From NCBI GenBank assembly GCA_938040725.1, contig CALHZX010000134.1:1-10419 (forward strand): a DNA stretch of 10,419 nt, written 5' to 3'. Origin of the DNA: an uncultured Actinomyces sp. Its GTDB lineage: Bacteria; Actinomycetota; Actinomycetes; Actinomycetales; Actinomycetaceae. Position 1 is the first letter of the stretch. Each line of letters opens with the position of its first letter. The notes beneath the pieces are model-generated. The model saw only the letters and a program-made list of their open reading frames with translations, did not search any database and was not told where the DNA came from. The translations under genes and the position numbers were made by a program. Positions 1 to 5,948 of the stretch are shown here, in pieces.

Positions 1-221
1 ACGTCGTGGGTACCCAGTTCGACACCGTGTGGCGCGAGGGCGCCTACGTGATCCGCGGCGGCGGGAGCGGTGGCGGCTGGGGCCAGGTCCTGTCTCTGGG
101 CGCCGCCGAGGGCGGTTTCGTCGAGTTCACGCCTCTCGAGGCCGGTCACTACGCGTTCGTCAACCACGCGCTTTCATTGGCGGAGAAGGGCCAGACCGGT
201 GTCTTCGAGGTGACCGACTGA
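1..221 (+). CDS. Multicopper oxidase / copper nitrite reductase-like protein, C-terminal fragment (partial)
   Basis: Only the last 72 residues are inside the window; the reading frame is open at the left edge and ends at the TGA at 219-221. The fragment begins VVGTQFDTVW and ends with GHYAFVNHALSLAEKGQTGVFEV. This matches the last cupredoxin domain of copper nitrite reductases and related two-domain multicopper oxidases, where the (V/F)(N/D)H...KG(A)xG segment carries the His ligand of the type-2 copper centre (His codon at 165-167). Such enzymes are exported or membrane-anchored and reduce nitrite or oxidise substrates using type-1 and type-2 copper. The glycine-rich stretch GGGSGGGWG sits in a surface loop. 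Without the N-terminal domain I cannot separate a true nitrite reductase from a laccase-like oxidase. A strong terminator follows 19 nt after the stop. Confidence 0.8.
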   Translation, partial: VVGTQFDTVWREGAYVIRGGGSGGGWGQVLSLGAAEGGFVEFTPLEAGHYAFVNHALSLAEKGQTGVFEVTD

Positions 222-240
222 GCCTGTTCCCATCCCCTGA

Positions 241-279
241 CCACGGCCTCGTCCCCCACGGACGAGGCCGTGGTTTATT
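241..279 (+). terminator. Rho-independent terminator of the multicopper oxidase gene
   Basis: A perfect 14-bp stem (241-254 with 260-273) with a 5-nt loop (CCCAC) is followed by TTTATT. It sits 19 nt after the stop codon and separates the oxidase gene from the MFS gene. Confidence 0.88.
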
Positions 280-431
280 GACGGCTTATCCTCCCTCGGG
301 GCACCCGGCTTGCCAGCGCTCGTCGGTAATCGTGAAACAGGGCTTTTCCTCCCCCGCGCGAGGCCCGGATGGTTACGTACGCCCCACTGCGCGCGGCTTT
401 TCCGCCCACCGACCAACGGTAGAATAAGAGG
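280..431 (+). promoter_or_regulatory. MFS upstream region with a leaderless-type promoter (-10 TAGAAT at 420-425)
   Basis: The hexamer TAGAAT (420-425) ends 6 nt before the ATG at 432, so transcription would start at about the A of the start codon. A weak T-rich -35 candidate (TTTTCC, 398-403) lies 16 nt upstream of it. The purine stretch AAGAGG (426-431) touches the ATG directly and is too close to work as a Shine-Dalgarno site, which supports a leaderless mRNA. Nothing else recognisable was seen in 280-397. Confidence 0.6.
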
Positions 432-1652
432 ATGCTCGGTACCTATCTCGATATTCTGCGTGTCCGTCAGTCGTGGAAGTTCTCCGCGGCTGGCCTTGTG
501 CTGCGTATGCCAATGTCGATGGTGGGCCTGTCGACGATCCTGATGGTGCGCGCCGAGTACGGCAACTACACGCTGGCCGGCGCCGTCTCGGCGGTCAACA
601 TCATCGTCATGGCACTCTGCGCGCCCATCCTCGCGCGCCGCGTCGACCGCCACGGGCAGCTGCGCGTCATGGGCCCCGCTTGGACGATCTCGGTCCTGTC
701 GATGTCCGCGCTGGTCGCCGCCGTCTTCATGCACGCCCCGGCGTGGACGCTCTTCATCCCGGCAGCCCTCGCGGGCGCCACGTGGGGCGCACCCGGCGCG
801 CTCGTGCGCTCGCGCTGGTCGACGATTCTGCACAAGCCCGGACAGCTGACAACCGCCTACGCCCTCGAGTCCGCGACCGACGAGTTCGTGTACATCGTGG
901 GCCCCGTGCTCTCCACGGTCCTGGGCACCGCGGTGCACCCCGCGACCGGCCTCATCATCTCGATCGCGAGCCTGGCAGTGGGCGGCATCCTGTTCCTGTC
1001 GCGCCGCGACTCCGAGCCCGCCATCATCCCCCACGACCCGAGCGCCCCACGCGAATCCGTCATCCGCAAGCCCGTCGTCCTCGTCATGGCGGCGACCTAC
1101 ATCGGCATGGGCATGACGTTCGGCGCGATGGAAGTGTCAATGGTCAGCTTCACCGAGGAGCTGGGTACCCCCGCGCTCGGTGGCATCCTTCTGGCGCTCT
1201 TCTCGATCGGCTCGCTGACGGCCGCGCTCGTCTACGGTGCCCGCACGTGGCGGCGCCCCACCTGGCAGCTGTTCGTCATCGGCGTCATCGCAATGGCGAT
1301 CGGCATGAGCTTCTTCCCGGTGGCCTTCAACATCTGGACGATGGCCGCCGTCATCCTCATCACGGGCCTCACCTGCGCCCCCACCATGACGAACGTCAAC
1401 GTCATCATTCAAAAGTCTGTCTCCCCCGCGAAGCTCACCGAGGGCCTGACCTGGATGTCGACGTCGATCAACCTGGGTACCTCCCTGGGCACCGCGGTCG
1501 CCGGTCCCGCAATCGACGCAATCGGTGCGCGAGGCGGACTCTTCACCATGTCGGGATCCGGCTGGGCGATGGTCCTCCTCATGCTCGTCGGCCTGCCCGC
1601 CCTGCGCAGGGGCACCGCCCACGCCCCGAAGCCGACGCTTCCACTCGACTGA
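432..1652 (+). CDS. Major facilitator superfamily (MFS) transporter
   Basis: A 406-residue integral membrane protein with the usual MFS length and about 12 hydrophobic segments in two halves. The halves are separated by a charged cytoplasmic loop around residues 196-220 (SRRDSEPAIIPHDPSAPRES). The loop after helix 2 contains ARRVDRHGQLR (about 68-78), matching MFS motif A (GxxxDRxGRR) although the leading Gly is not conserved. The N-terminus (LGTYLDILRVRQSWKF...LVLRMPMSMVGLS) resembles actinobacterial MFS proteins annotated as drug or sugar exporters. It presumably moves a small solute across the cytoplasmic membrane by ion coupling or uniport; the sequence does not reveal the substrate. The start at 432 is favoured because it fits both the family N-terminus and the TAGAAT box 6 nt upstream. 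The next gene starts 59 nt later from its own promoter-like sequence, so a shared operon is uncertain. Confidence 0.9.
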   Translation: MLGTYLDILRVRQSWKFSAAGLVLRMPMSMVGLSTILMVRAEYGNYTLAGAVSAVNIIVMALCAPILARRVDRHGQLRVMGPAWTISVLSMSALVAAVFMHAPAWTLFIPAALAGATWGAPGALVRSRWSTILHKPGQLTTAYALESATDEFVYIVGPVLSTVLGTAVHPATGLIISIASLAVGGILFLSRRDSEPAIIPHDPSAPRESVIRKPVVLVMAATYIGMGMTFGAMEVSMVSFTEELGTPALGGILLALFSIGSLTAALVYGARTWRRPTWQLFVIGVIAMAIGMSFFPVAFNIWTMAAVILITGLTCAPTMTNVNVIIQKSVSPAKLTEGLTWMSTSINLGTSLGTAVAGPAIDAIGARGGLFTMSGSGWAMVLLMLVGLPALRRGTAHAPKPTLPLD

Positions 1653-1673
1653 GGACCACGCAGCCCCCGATTC

Positions 1674-1711
1674 TTGCGCTCCGGGTGGGTTGAAGCCCTA
1701 TGATTGCCCTC
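1674..1711 (+). promoter_or_regulatory. Leaderless-type promoter of the App1-like phosphatase gene (-10 TATGAT, 1699-1704)
   Basis: TATGAT (1699-1704) is a near-consensus -10 box, followed by 7 nt and then ATG at 1712. A possible -35 (TTGCGC, 1674-1679) lies 19 nt upstream. The box overlaps the earlier in-frame ATG at 1700, so that ATG would lie upstream of the transcript start. This is the reason for choosing 1712 as the start codon. Confidence 0.6.
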
Positions 1712-2947
1712 ATGCGCCTCCGACCACCCCTCATCGACGACGAATCACCTTCGCTCGCGCTCGCCATCACGGCCGGCGTGGGTGAATTCGCGTCGTCTCT
1801 GCTGGTCGCCGCCATGTCACAGGGCTGGTACTACCCGGGCGTCGTCGGTTTCGGCGGCATCGGTTCGGAGCGCAGCGCCCGCATCCTCGGCCGCGTCCTC
1901 ATGGCCCGCGGTGACGACTCGCGCACGTGGCTGCAAAACCGCCGCGGGTGGCGCCAGTTCTTCAACGCGCAAGTCCCCCGCCAGCCCGTGCTCGTCACGG
2001 TCGGTAACGCACGCAGGCTCGCTTTCGCGGACCGCGGCGGCTTCGTCGATATCACGGTGCTCGGTCACGGCCTCGAGCCCGGCTGGCACAACGCGACCAT
2101 TCAGGTCTTGCACGCGGGCGACGTGCGCGCCCTCGGCATGTCCGAGGACACCGCCGCGAAGCTCGCCGCCACCCTACGCACCGCAACCCCGCTGCCCGCC
2201 CCGGCCTCGGCGATGCACGAGCGTCCCCGCAAGGGCCGCATCCGCGCCGGACGCCCCTCCCGCGTGCGTCTGCGCATCGTTTCCGACGACGAGCGATTCG
2301 GCGTGGTTTCTGACATCGACGACACCGTCATGGTCTCCATGCTGCCGCGCCTGGTCACCGCCGCGAAGCACGCGTTCCTCGACCGCGTCTCCGCGCGCGA
2401 GGCCGTCCCCGGCATGGCGAACCTGCTGACGACGCTGACGACCTCCTCGGCAACGTCGGAGGGCGTGCCCGAGGGAACCCACTCCCCCATCATGTACCTG
2501 TCGACCGGTGCGTGGAACGTCGTGCCGACCGTTCGTTCTTTCCTGGAGCGCACCGGCTACCCGGCAGGCGGTTTCCTCATGACGGACTTCGGCCCCTCGA
2601 ACACGGGCTGGTTCCGCTCGGGCCCCGAGCACAAGCGCCGCGAGCTGCGCCGCCTGGCCCGCATGTTCCCGCACATGCGGTGGCTCCTGGTCGGCGACGA
2701 CGGGCAGCGCGACCCCGAAATCTACGCGGAGTTCGCCCGCGAGTTCCCCCAGGCGGTCGCGGGTATCGCGATTCGTTCCCTCTCCGAGCTCGAACAGTTC
2801 ATGGCGCACGGAACCTTCGAGGCCATGGTGCCCGATGCTCTGTGGACCGTCCCCGAGTCCATTCCCGTCTGGTACGGCTCCAACGGTCACGCCCTCCTCG
2901 AGAACATTCGAGGCCGGGGCACCGCCGGTCCGCTCACCGGCCGCTGA
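1712..2947 (+). CDS. App1-like phosphatidate phosphatase family protein (HAD fold, DUF2183)
   Basis: A 411-residue protein whose C-terminal half has all four HAD phosphatase motifs. Motif I is DIDDT (D201 nucleophile, D203 acid/base), motif II is YLSTGAW (S264), the motif III lysine is in EHKRREL (K308), and motif IV is GDDGQRDPEIY (D329/D330, D334). The GDDGQxDxxxY form of motif IV and the SDIDDTV box are typical of the App1 catalytic domain (Pfam APP1_cat), named after yeast App1, a Mg-dependent phosphatidate phosphatase. The N-terminal part (about 1-190) has the beta-rich region that precedes this domain in bacterial members. No signal peptide or membrane helix is obvious, so a cytoplasmic or peripheral enzyme is likely. 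The bacterial substrate is not established; phosphatidate is inferred from yeast. An ATG at 1700 would add four residues but lies inside the -10 box. Confidence 0.87.
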   Translation: MRLRPPLIDDESPSLALAITAGVGEFASSLLVAAMSQGWYYPGVVGFGGIGSERSARILGRVLMARGDDSRTWLQNRRGWRQFFNAQVPRQPVLVTVGNARRLAFADRGGFVDITVLGHGLEPGWHNATIQVLHAGDVRALGMSEDTAAKLAATLRTATPLPAPASAMHERPRKGRIRAGRPSRVRLRIVSDDERFGVVSDIDDTVMVSMLPRLVTAAKHAFLDRVSAREAVPGMANLLTTLTTSSATSEGVPEGTHSPIMYLSTGAWNVVPTVRSFLERTGYPAGGFLMTDFGPSNTGWFRSGPEHKRRELRRLARMFPHMRWLLVGDDGQRDPEIYAEFAREFPQAVAGIAIRSLSELEQFMAHGTFEAMVPDALWTVPESIPVWYGSNGHALLENIRGRGTAGPLTGR

Positions 2948-2957
2948 GCGGGGCTTT
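2929..2957 (+). terminator. Weak candidate terminator overlapping the phosphatase stop codon
   Basis: CCGCTCA (2930-2936) pairs with TGAGCGG (2945-2951) around an 8-nt loop, with a possible extra T-G pair. It is followed by GGCTTTCC, a poor U-tract. The right arm contains the TGA stop. The stem is short and the T-run interrupted, so this may be incidental. Confidence 0.3.
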
Positions 2958-3004
2958 CCCATCGGCGTGATGCTGCTTGGGACCCCACGGGCCACTCTCC
3001 CATC

Positions 3005-3118
3005 AATTTCGCATGCAATTCCCCTGAGTGTATTTCAAGTGTGGAAGTCTGATCGTTGATATTCTGCGGTTTTTAAGCACGCGTTGATTCGTGTCGTGGG
3101 GGAATTGCATGCGAAATT
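3005..3118. repeat. 20-bp perfect inverted repeat spanning 114 bp (MITE-like)
   Basis: Positions 3005-3024 and 3099-3118 are exact reverse complements over 20 bp and enclose 74 bp that is more AT-rich than the neighbourhood. No clear target-site duplication flanks it. The arms contain GCATGC and AATTCCCC; the GCAATTCCCC part recurs at 3273-3282 within a third copy. The structure is compatible with a small non-autonomous element or a long-stem RNA hairpin. Confidence 0.75.
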
Positions 3119-3214
3119 CGTCTGGACCAGGCCCCGCCGCCCCCGGCACTGGGGCCAGGCCCACCGGGCCGCCACTCCCCCCCAGCACCCTCCAGACCGG
3201 TGGCGGTGGGGGTT

Positions 3215-3276
3215 TTGCACGACACGAAGCCCTCTTGCGGCGTGTCGCCGGCGTGTCGGACTCCCGTGTCGTGCAA
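3215..3276. repeat. 12-bp inverted repeat TTGCACGACACG / CGTGTCGTGCAA
   Basis: TTGCACGACACG (3215-3226) and CGTGTCGTGCAA (3265-3276) are exact reverse complements separated by 38 nt. The loop holds two more copies of CGTGTCG (3241-3247 and 3252-3258). The right arm continues into AATTCCCCCC, linking it to the 3005-3118 repeat, which also combines CGTGTCGTG (3090-3098) with GGGGAATTGC. Confidence 0.65.
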
Positions 3277-3323
3277 TTCCCCCCGATCGGCGGCGACGCA
3301 GCCGCGGTTTGCGTTGGTGTGGC

Positions 3324-3398
3324 GCCCAAATCGCAGACCACCTCGGTGAAAAACGCTGAAAACGGGCTGCTAGTGGCGCAGTGGTCTGCGTTTTGGGC
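3324..3398. repeat. 75-nt hairpin-forming inverted repeat
   Basis: GCCCAAATCGCAGACCA (3324-3340) pairs with TGGTCTGCGTTTTGGGC (3382-3398) with one T-T mismatch in 17 positions, plus one extra C-G pair inside (3341/3381). The loop (3342-3380) contains GAAAAACG and GAAAACG. It resembles a REP/BIME-type palindromic intergenic unit; whether it is dispersed in the genome cannot be seen here. Confidence 0.7.
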
Positions 3399-3430
3399 AG
3401 TTCCCGGGGGTATGGGTTGCTCGCGCACAT

Positions 3431-3466
3431 TGTCGGGTGCCTGGCCGGGGTGGTAGCGACCCGACA
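3431..3466. repeat. 8-bp inverted repeat TGTCGGGT / ACCCGACA with flanking direct repeat
   Basis: TGTCGGGT (3431-3438) and ACCCGACA (3459-3466) can form a short stem with a 20-nt loop. CACATTGT occurs just before and overlapping the left arm (3426-3433) and again at 3469-3476. ATTGTCGGG (3429-3437) recurs at 3591-3599 within the tandem array, tying this hairpin to the array. Confidence 0.45.
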
Positions 3467-3481
3467 GCCACATTGTGCGTT

Positions 3482-3559
3482 CGCACGTTAACCGCTGAGT
3501 GTGCGCGTAAACCCCTTGATACGCACGTTAACCCCTCGACACGCACGTGGGCGGCGCTG
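3482..3559. repeat. 20-nt tandem repeat array, units beginning CGCACGT
   Basis: Units start at 3482, 3502, 3522 and 3542, an exact 20-nt period. Units 1 to 3 share YGCRCGTWAACCSCT followed by a variable GA-containing end; unit 3 is CGCACGTTAACCCCTCGACA. Unit 4 keeps only CGCACGT and then runs into a short GTGGGC/GCCCAC hairpin (3547-3552 with 3559-3564) at the junction with the next array. The units are contiguous, with no spacers. Confidence 0.7.
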
Positions 3560-3619
3560 CCCACACGCATATTATCGGGCCCACGTGCGAATTGTCGGGC
3601 CCGCGTGCGACTTCAGTGG
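3560..3619. repeat. Second 20-nt tandem array, units beginning CCCACGTGCG, opposite orientation
   Basis: Three contiguous 20-nt units start at 3560, 3580 and 3600. The middle one is CCCACGTGCGAATTGTCGGG; the first has ATTATCGGG at the same place and the third is diverged at its right end. On the other strand the units contain CGCACGYGGGCCCGACAATT, sharing CGCACG and CGACA with the 3482-3559 units. The two arrays therefore face each other around the hairpin centred near 3555. Confidence 0.65.
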
Positions 3620-3769
3620 CCAGCGCACGGGGCGCGATGCAGGATTCACATCCACGAGACGCGCACGGCCATCTAATACAGCACGCCCACGACAAAGCCA
3701 CAAGTCGCCACAAAACCAACCCTTTTTGCCCTTTCACCCCGAAACGATACTCATCGACAAACGACATAA

Positions 3770-3795
3770 AAAGGCCGCCCCGAGGGGCGGCCTTT
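3770..3795 (-). terminator. Rho-independent terminator of the LytR_C-type gene (bidirectional in form)
   Basis: A perfect 12-bp arm pair (AAAGGCCGCCCC at 3770-3781 with 3784-3795) has a tight loop. On the minus strand it is followed by a T-run (TTTTAT), as expected for the gene ending at 3829. The + strand tail (TTTCC) is weaker but could also stop transcription coming from the repeat region. Confidence 0.88.
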
Positions 3796-3828
3796 CCATC
3801 TATTGCGTTGTTCCAGTCCTACTATGTC

Positions 3829-4437
3829 CTACTTTGATCCGGACATCGGGCGGCACTTGGCGGGCTGCTCGATGGGATCCGTGGACTTCAGGACGCGCTG
3901 CACGTCTTCGGCGCTCATCGCGTCGTCGTAAAAGGTTCCCAGCTCGACCGTCACCGTGGAATCCTGCGCATCGGAGAGGCGCACGTGCGCGCCGGGGAAG
4001 AAACGCGCCACCGAGTAGGCGTTATCCACCGCGTTCGGACCGGCGGTAATACGCACCTTGCCGGTGTACTCGACGTCCGAGGTCGCGGGTTCCGCCGTCT
4101 GGAATCCAGCGGTTGTCAGCATGTCCGTCGCCTTGGATGCCAGGCCCTGGTGCTGCGTCGTGTTGATGACGGTGACGGACACCTGTCCGGGGGCAACGGG
4201 CTTCGCGTTCGCGGTTGGGCAGGGGATATCGCCGGTTTCGGCGTACTTGATCTTCACCGAGAAGTCGTTGCCGAAAGGAACGGGGATGATGCCCGTGAAC
4301 ACGAGGGAAGCCACGACCGCGGCCACTAACATCACGACACCGATGACAGCGAACGTCGTATTTTGACGCTGCTGGCGCTCGCGCAGGAATCGCTGGCGCG
4401 GGGTGAGGGCAGTGCGGGGCGCGTTCGGAGTACTCAC
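3829..4437 (-). CDS. LytR_C-type membrane protein (LytR cell-envelope C-terminal domain)
   Basis: From the GTG at 4437 the product has 202 residues. It has a basic, Gln/Arg-rich cytoplasmic N-terminus (about 11-26), one membrane helix at about 29-50, and an extracellular part. Residues about 85-172 (VSVTVINTTQHQGLASKATDMLTTAGFQ...VRITAGPNAVDNAYSVARFFPGA) fit the LytR_C domain (PF13399), often found C-terminal to LytR-CpsA-Psr transferases or alone in actinobacterial envelope proteins. Here the LCP catalytic domain is absent, so it is a stand-alone form of unknown role, probably at the cell wall. Two Cys (73 and 195) could form a disulfide. The start was chosen because TAGGCT (-10) ends 7 nt upstream of the GTG; an in-frame start at 4494 would add 19 residues lacking family similarity. 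It is divergent from the acyl-CoA dehydrogenase-like gene and closed by the terminator at 3770-3795. Confidence 0.8.
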   Translation of the reverse strand: MSTPNAPRTALTPRQRFLRERQQRQNTTFAVIGVVMLVAAVVASLVFTGIIPVPFGNDFSVKIKYAETGDIPCPTANAKPVAPGQVSVTVINTTQHQGLASKATDMLTTAGFQTAEPATSDVEYTGKVRITAGPNAVDNAYSVARFFPGAHVRLSDAQDSTVTVELGTFYDDAMSAEDVQRVLKSTDPIEQPAKCRPMSGSK

Positions 4438-4450
4438 AGTGTCCAGCCTA
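4438..4450 (-). promoter_or_regulatory. Leaderless-type -10 box (TAGGCT) of the LytR_C-type gene
   Basis: On the minus strand TAGGCT (4450-4445) is followed by seven nucleotides (GGACACT) and then the GTG start at 4437. The spacing equals that of the phosphatase gene. No good -35 hexamer was seen at 16-19 nt. Confidence 0.5.
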
Positions 4451-4525
4451 TCGAATGGGAGCGTCCCGAGGCCAGACAACGCCCCGTCAGGCACGTTACA
4501 TCTCGCCGTCCCACACCCCCGGCGC

Positions 4526-4621
4526 TACAGTAAGGTCACCCTGAGTAACGGGGCCACCGCGCTACCGCGCCACGTCGCGTGAGGCGCCCCGGCCTCGTCC
4601 CTTCGTCCGACCTGAAAGAGG
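4526..4621 (+). promoter_or_regulatory. Possible -10 (TACAGT) and ribosome binding site of the acyl-CoA dehydrogenase-like gene
   Basis: TACAGT (4526-4531) fits TANNNT, without a clear -35; a leader of about 90 nt would follow. GAAAGAGGA (about 4613-4621) is a good Shine-Dalgarno site 6 nt before the ATG at 4628, so this gene, unlike its neighbours, is translated from a leadered mRNA. The promoter part is weak; the ribosome site is solid. Confidence 0.45.
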
Positions 4622-4627
4622 ACCGCG

Positions 4628-5773
4628 ATGAGCTTCCTGGATTCCGACCTTCTCGCCCGCATCCACGAGCGCGCCGCCGACGCGGACGCCGCGAACACCT
4701 ACCCCGAGGCCGACCTCACCGACCTGCGCGAGGCCGGGTACCTGTCCGCGTTCGTCCCCACGGAGTTCGGGGGCGCGGGCCTGAGACTGACCGAGATCGC
4801 CGCAGAACAGACCGCGCTGGCCAAGGCGGCGCCCGGCACCGCGCTGGGCATCAACATGCACCAGATCATCGTCGGGCTGGGCCGCTACCTGGTCGCCCAC
4901 GGCAACGCGCGCGGCGAGCAGATCCTGCGCGACGCCGCCGCCGGCGAGGTCTTCGGCTTCGGGATCTCTGAGCCGGGCAACGACCTCGTCCTCTTCGGCT
5001 CGACGACGCGGGCGACCGCGACCGCGGGCGGCGGCTACTCCTTCGAGGGCACCAAGATCTTCACGTCCCTGTCCCCCGTGTGGACGCGCCTGCTCACCTT
5101 CGGGCGCGCGGAGACCGCAGAGGGCCCCAAGTCCGTGTTCGGCATCGTCCACCGCGACGATGAAGGCTACTCAATCAAGGACGACTGGAACACGCTGGGC
5201 ATGCGCGCCACCCAGTCCATGACCACCCTGCTCCAGGGGGTGACCGTGCCCGAGGAGCGCATCCTGACGATCACGGACCCGGGACCGAGCGCCGATCCCG
5301 TCATCTTCGGCATCTTCTCCCACTTCGAGATCCTCCTGGCCGCCACCTACCAGGGCGTGGGTGAGCGCGCCGTCGAGGTCGCCGCCGAGCACGTGGCGAA
5401 GCGCCGCTCGGTGAAGAATCAGACGACCTACTCCAACGACCCGGACATCCGCTGGCGCATCGCCGAGGCGGCACTCATCATGAACGCGGTCGGCCCACAG
5501 ATCCGCGAGCTAGCCCGCGACATTGACGAGGGCGTGGACCGTGGGCGCTCCTGGATGCCGCAGCTGTCCGCCGCGAAGAACGCGGCCGCCGAGGCCACGC
5601 TGCGCACCGTCGAGCAGGCCATGCGGGCGTGCGGCGGCAGCGCCTACTACAACACGCACGAGCTCTCACGCCTGTACCGTGATGCGCTCGCCGGCCTCTT
5701 CCAGCCTTCCGACCAGGAGTCCCTGCACGCCGCGTGGGCGAACCTGATCCTGGGCCCCATCGAGAAGGCGTAG
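4628..5773 (+). CDS. Acyl-CoA dehydrogenase family flavoprotein, lacking the usual catalytic Glu
   Basis: A 381-residue soluble protein of normal length for the family. An N-terminal helical domain (about 1-110) has TEFGGAGL. The middle beta domain has the FAD-contacting GFGISEPGND (about 113-122, family AxTEPxxGSD), YSFEGTKIFTSL and GMRATQSMTTLLQGVTVPEERIL. The C-terminal helical domain ends MRACGGSAYYNTHELSRLYRDALAGLFQPSDQESLH. Family members use FAD to oxidise acyl-CoA thioesters, or act as flavin monooxygenases. The GG-x-Y-x(n)-R-x-Y-R-D signature is present, but the place of the base (Glu376 of medium-chain enzyme, in a YEGT context) reads FQPSD. E234 (HFEILLAA) lies near the alternative base position of isovaleryl-CoA dehydrogenase and might substitute. 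The substrate is unknown and no fatty-acid oxidation genes adjoin it. A Shine-Dalgarno site 6 nt upstream supports the start. Confidence 0.87.
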   Translation: MSFLDSDLLARIHERAADADAANTYPEADLTDLREAGYLSAFVPTEFGGAGLRLTEIAAEQTALAKAAPGTALGINMHQIIVGLGRYLVAHGNARGEQILRDAAAGEVFGFGISEPGNDLVLFGSTTRATATAGGGYSFEGTKIFTSLSPVWTRLLTFGRAETAEGPKSVFGIVHRDDEGYSIKDDWNTLGMRATQSMTTLLQGVTVPEERILTITDPGPSADPVIFGIFSHFEILLAATYQGVGERAVEVAAEHVAKRRSVKNQTTYSNDPDIRWRIAEAALIMNAVGPQIRELARDIDEGVDRGRSWMPQLSAAKNAAAEATLRTVEQAMRACGGSAYYNTHELSRLYRDALAGLFQPSDQESLHAAWANLILGPIEKA

Positions 5774-5885
5774 CGCGGGGGCAGGAACGAGGCCGGAACC
5801 GCCGCGCCGCACCCAGGTCGCGACGCACGGCCCTAGGCGCCGTCCCACAGGGCGGCCGCACCCAGGCCTCGTCGACTCAGACAGA

Positions 5886-5921
5886 GAGGGCGGGCCCGAG
5901 GATTTCCTCGGGCCCGCCCTC
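5886..5921. terminator. Bidirectional terminator between convergent genes
   Basis: A 16-17 bp perfect stem (5886-5902 with 5905-5921), almost entirely GC, lies between the acyl-CoA dehydrogenase-like gene (stop 5773) and the convergent gene ending at 5949. The loop is about 4 nt (ATTT) and the flanking T content is modest, but position and symmetry fit a shared terminator. The 112 nt before it hold only a short dispersed CGAGGCC/GGCCTCG pairing. Confidence 0.8.
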
Positions 5922-5948
5922 CGTTATGCGCGCGTCATGCGCGTGGGG

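Larger units (their letters stand above)
2958..3769. other. Long intergenic repeat mosaic without a convincing gene
   Basis: About 810 nt between the phosphatase gene and the terminator of the LytR_C-type gene. Open frames exist on both strands, the longest about 120-156 codons. They lack ribosome sites, recognisable domains and normal codon bias, and they read through the inverted repeats, so I do not call them genes. The content is instead a 20-bp perfect inverted repeat (3005-3118), a 12-bp inverted repeat (3215-3276), a 17-bp near-perfect hairpin (3324-3398), an 8-bp hairpin (3431-3466) and two 20-nt-period tandem arrays (3482-3619). The last part (3620-3769) is more AT-rich than its surroundings and shows nothing recognisable. 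Confidence 0.7.

Noticed and set aside
3003..3473. Open frames of 121-156 codons on both strands across the repeat region
   Set aside because: They read through inverted repeats on both strands, have no ribosome site or domain, and have Pro/Gly/Arg-rich repeat-driven composition.
3482..3619. CRISPR array
   Set aside because: The 20-nt units are contiguous and diverged, with no unique spacers, and no cas gene is nearby.
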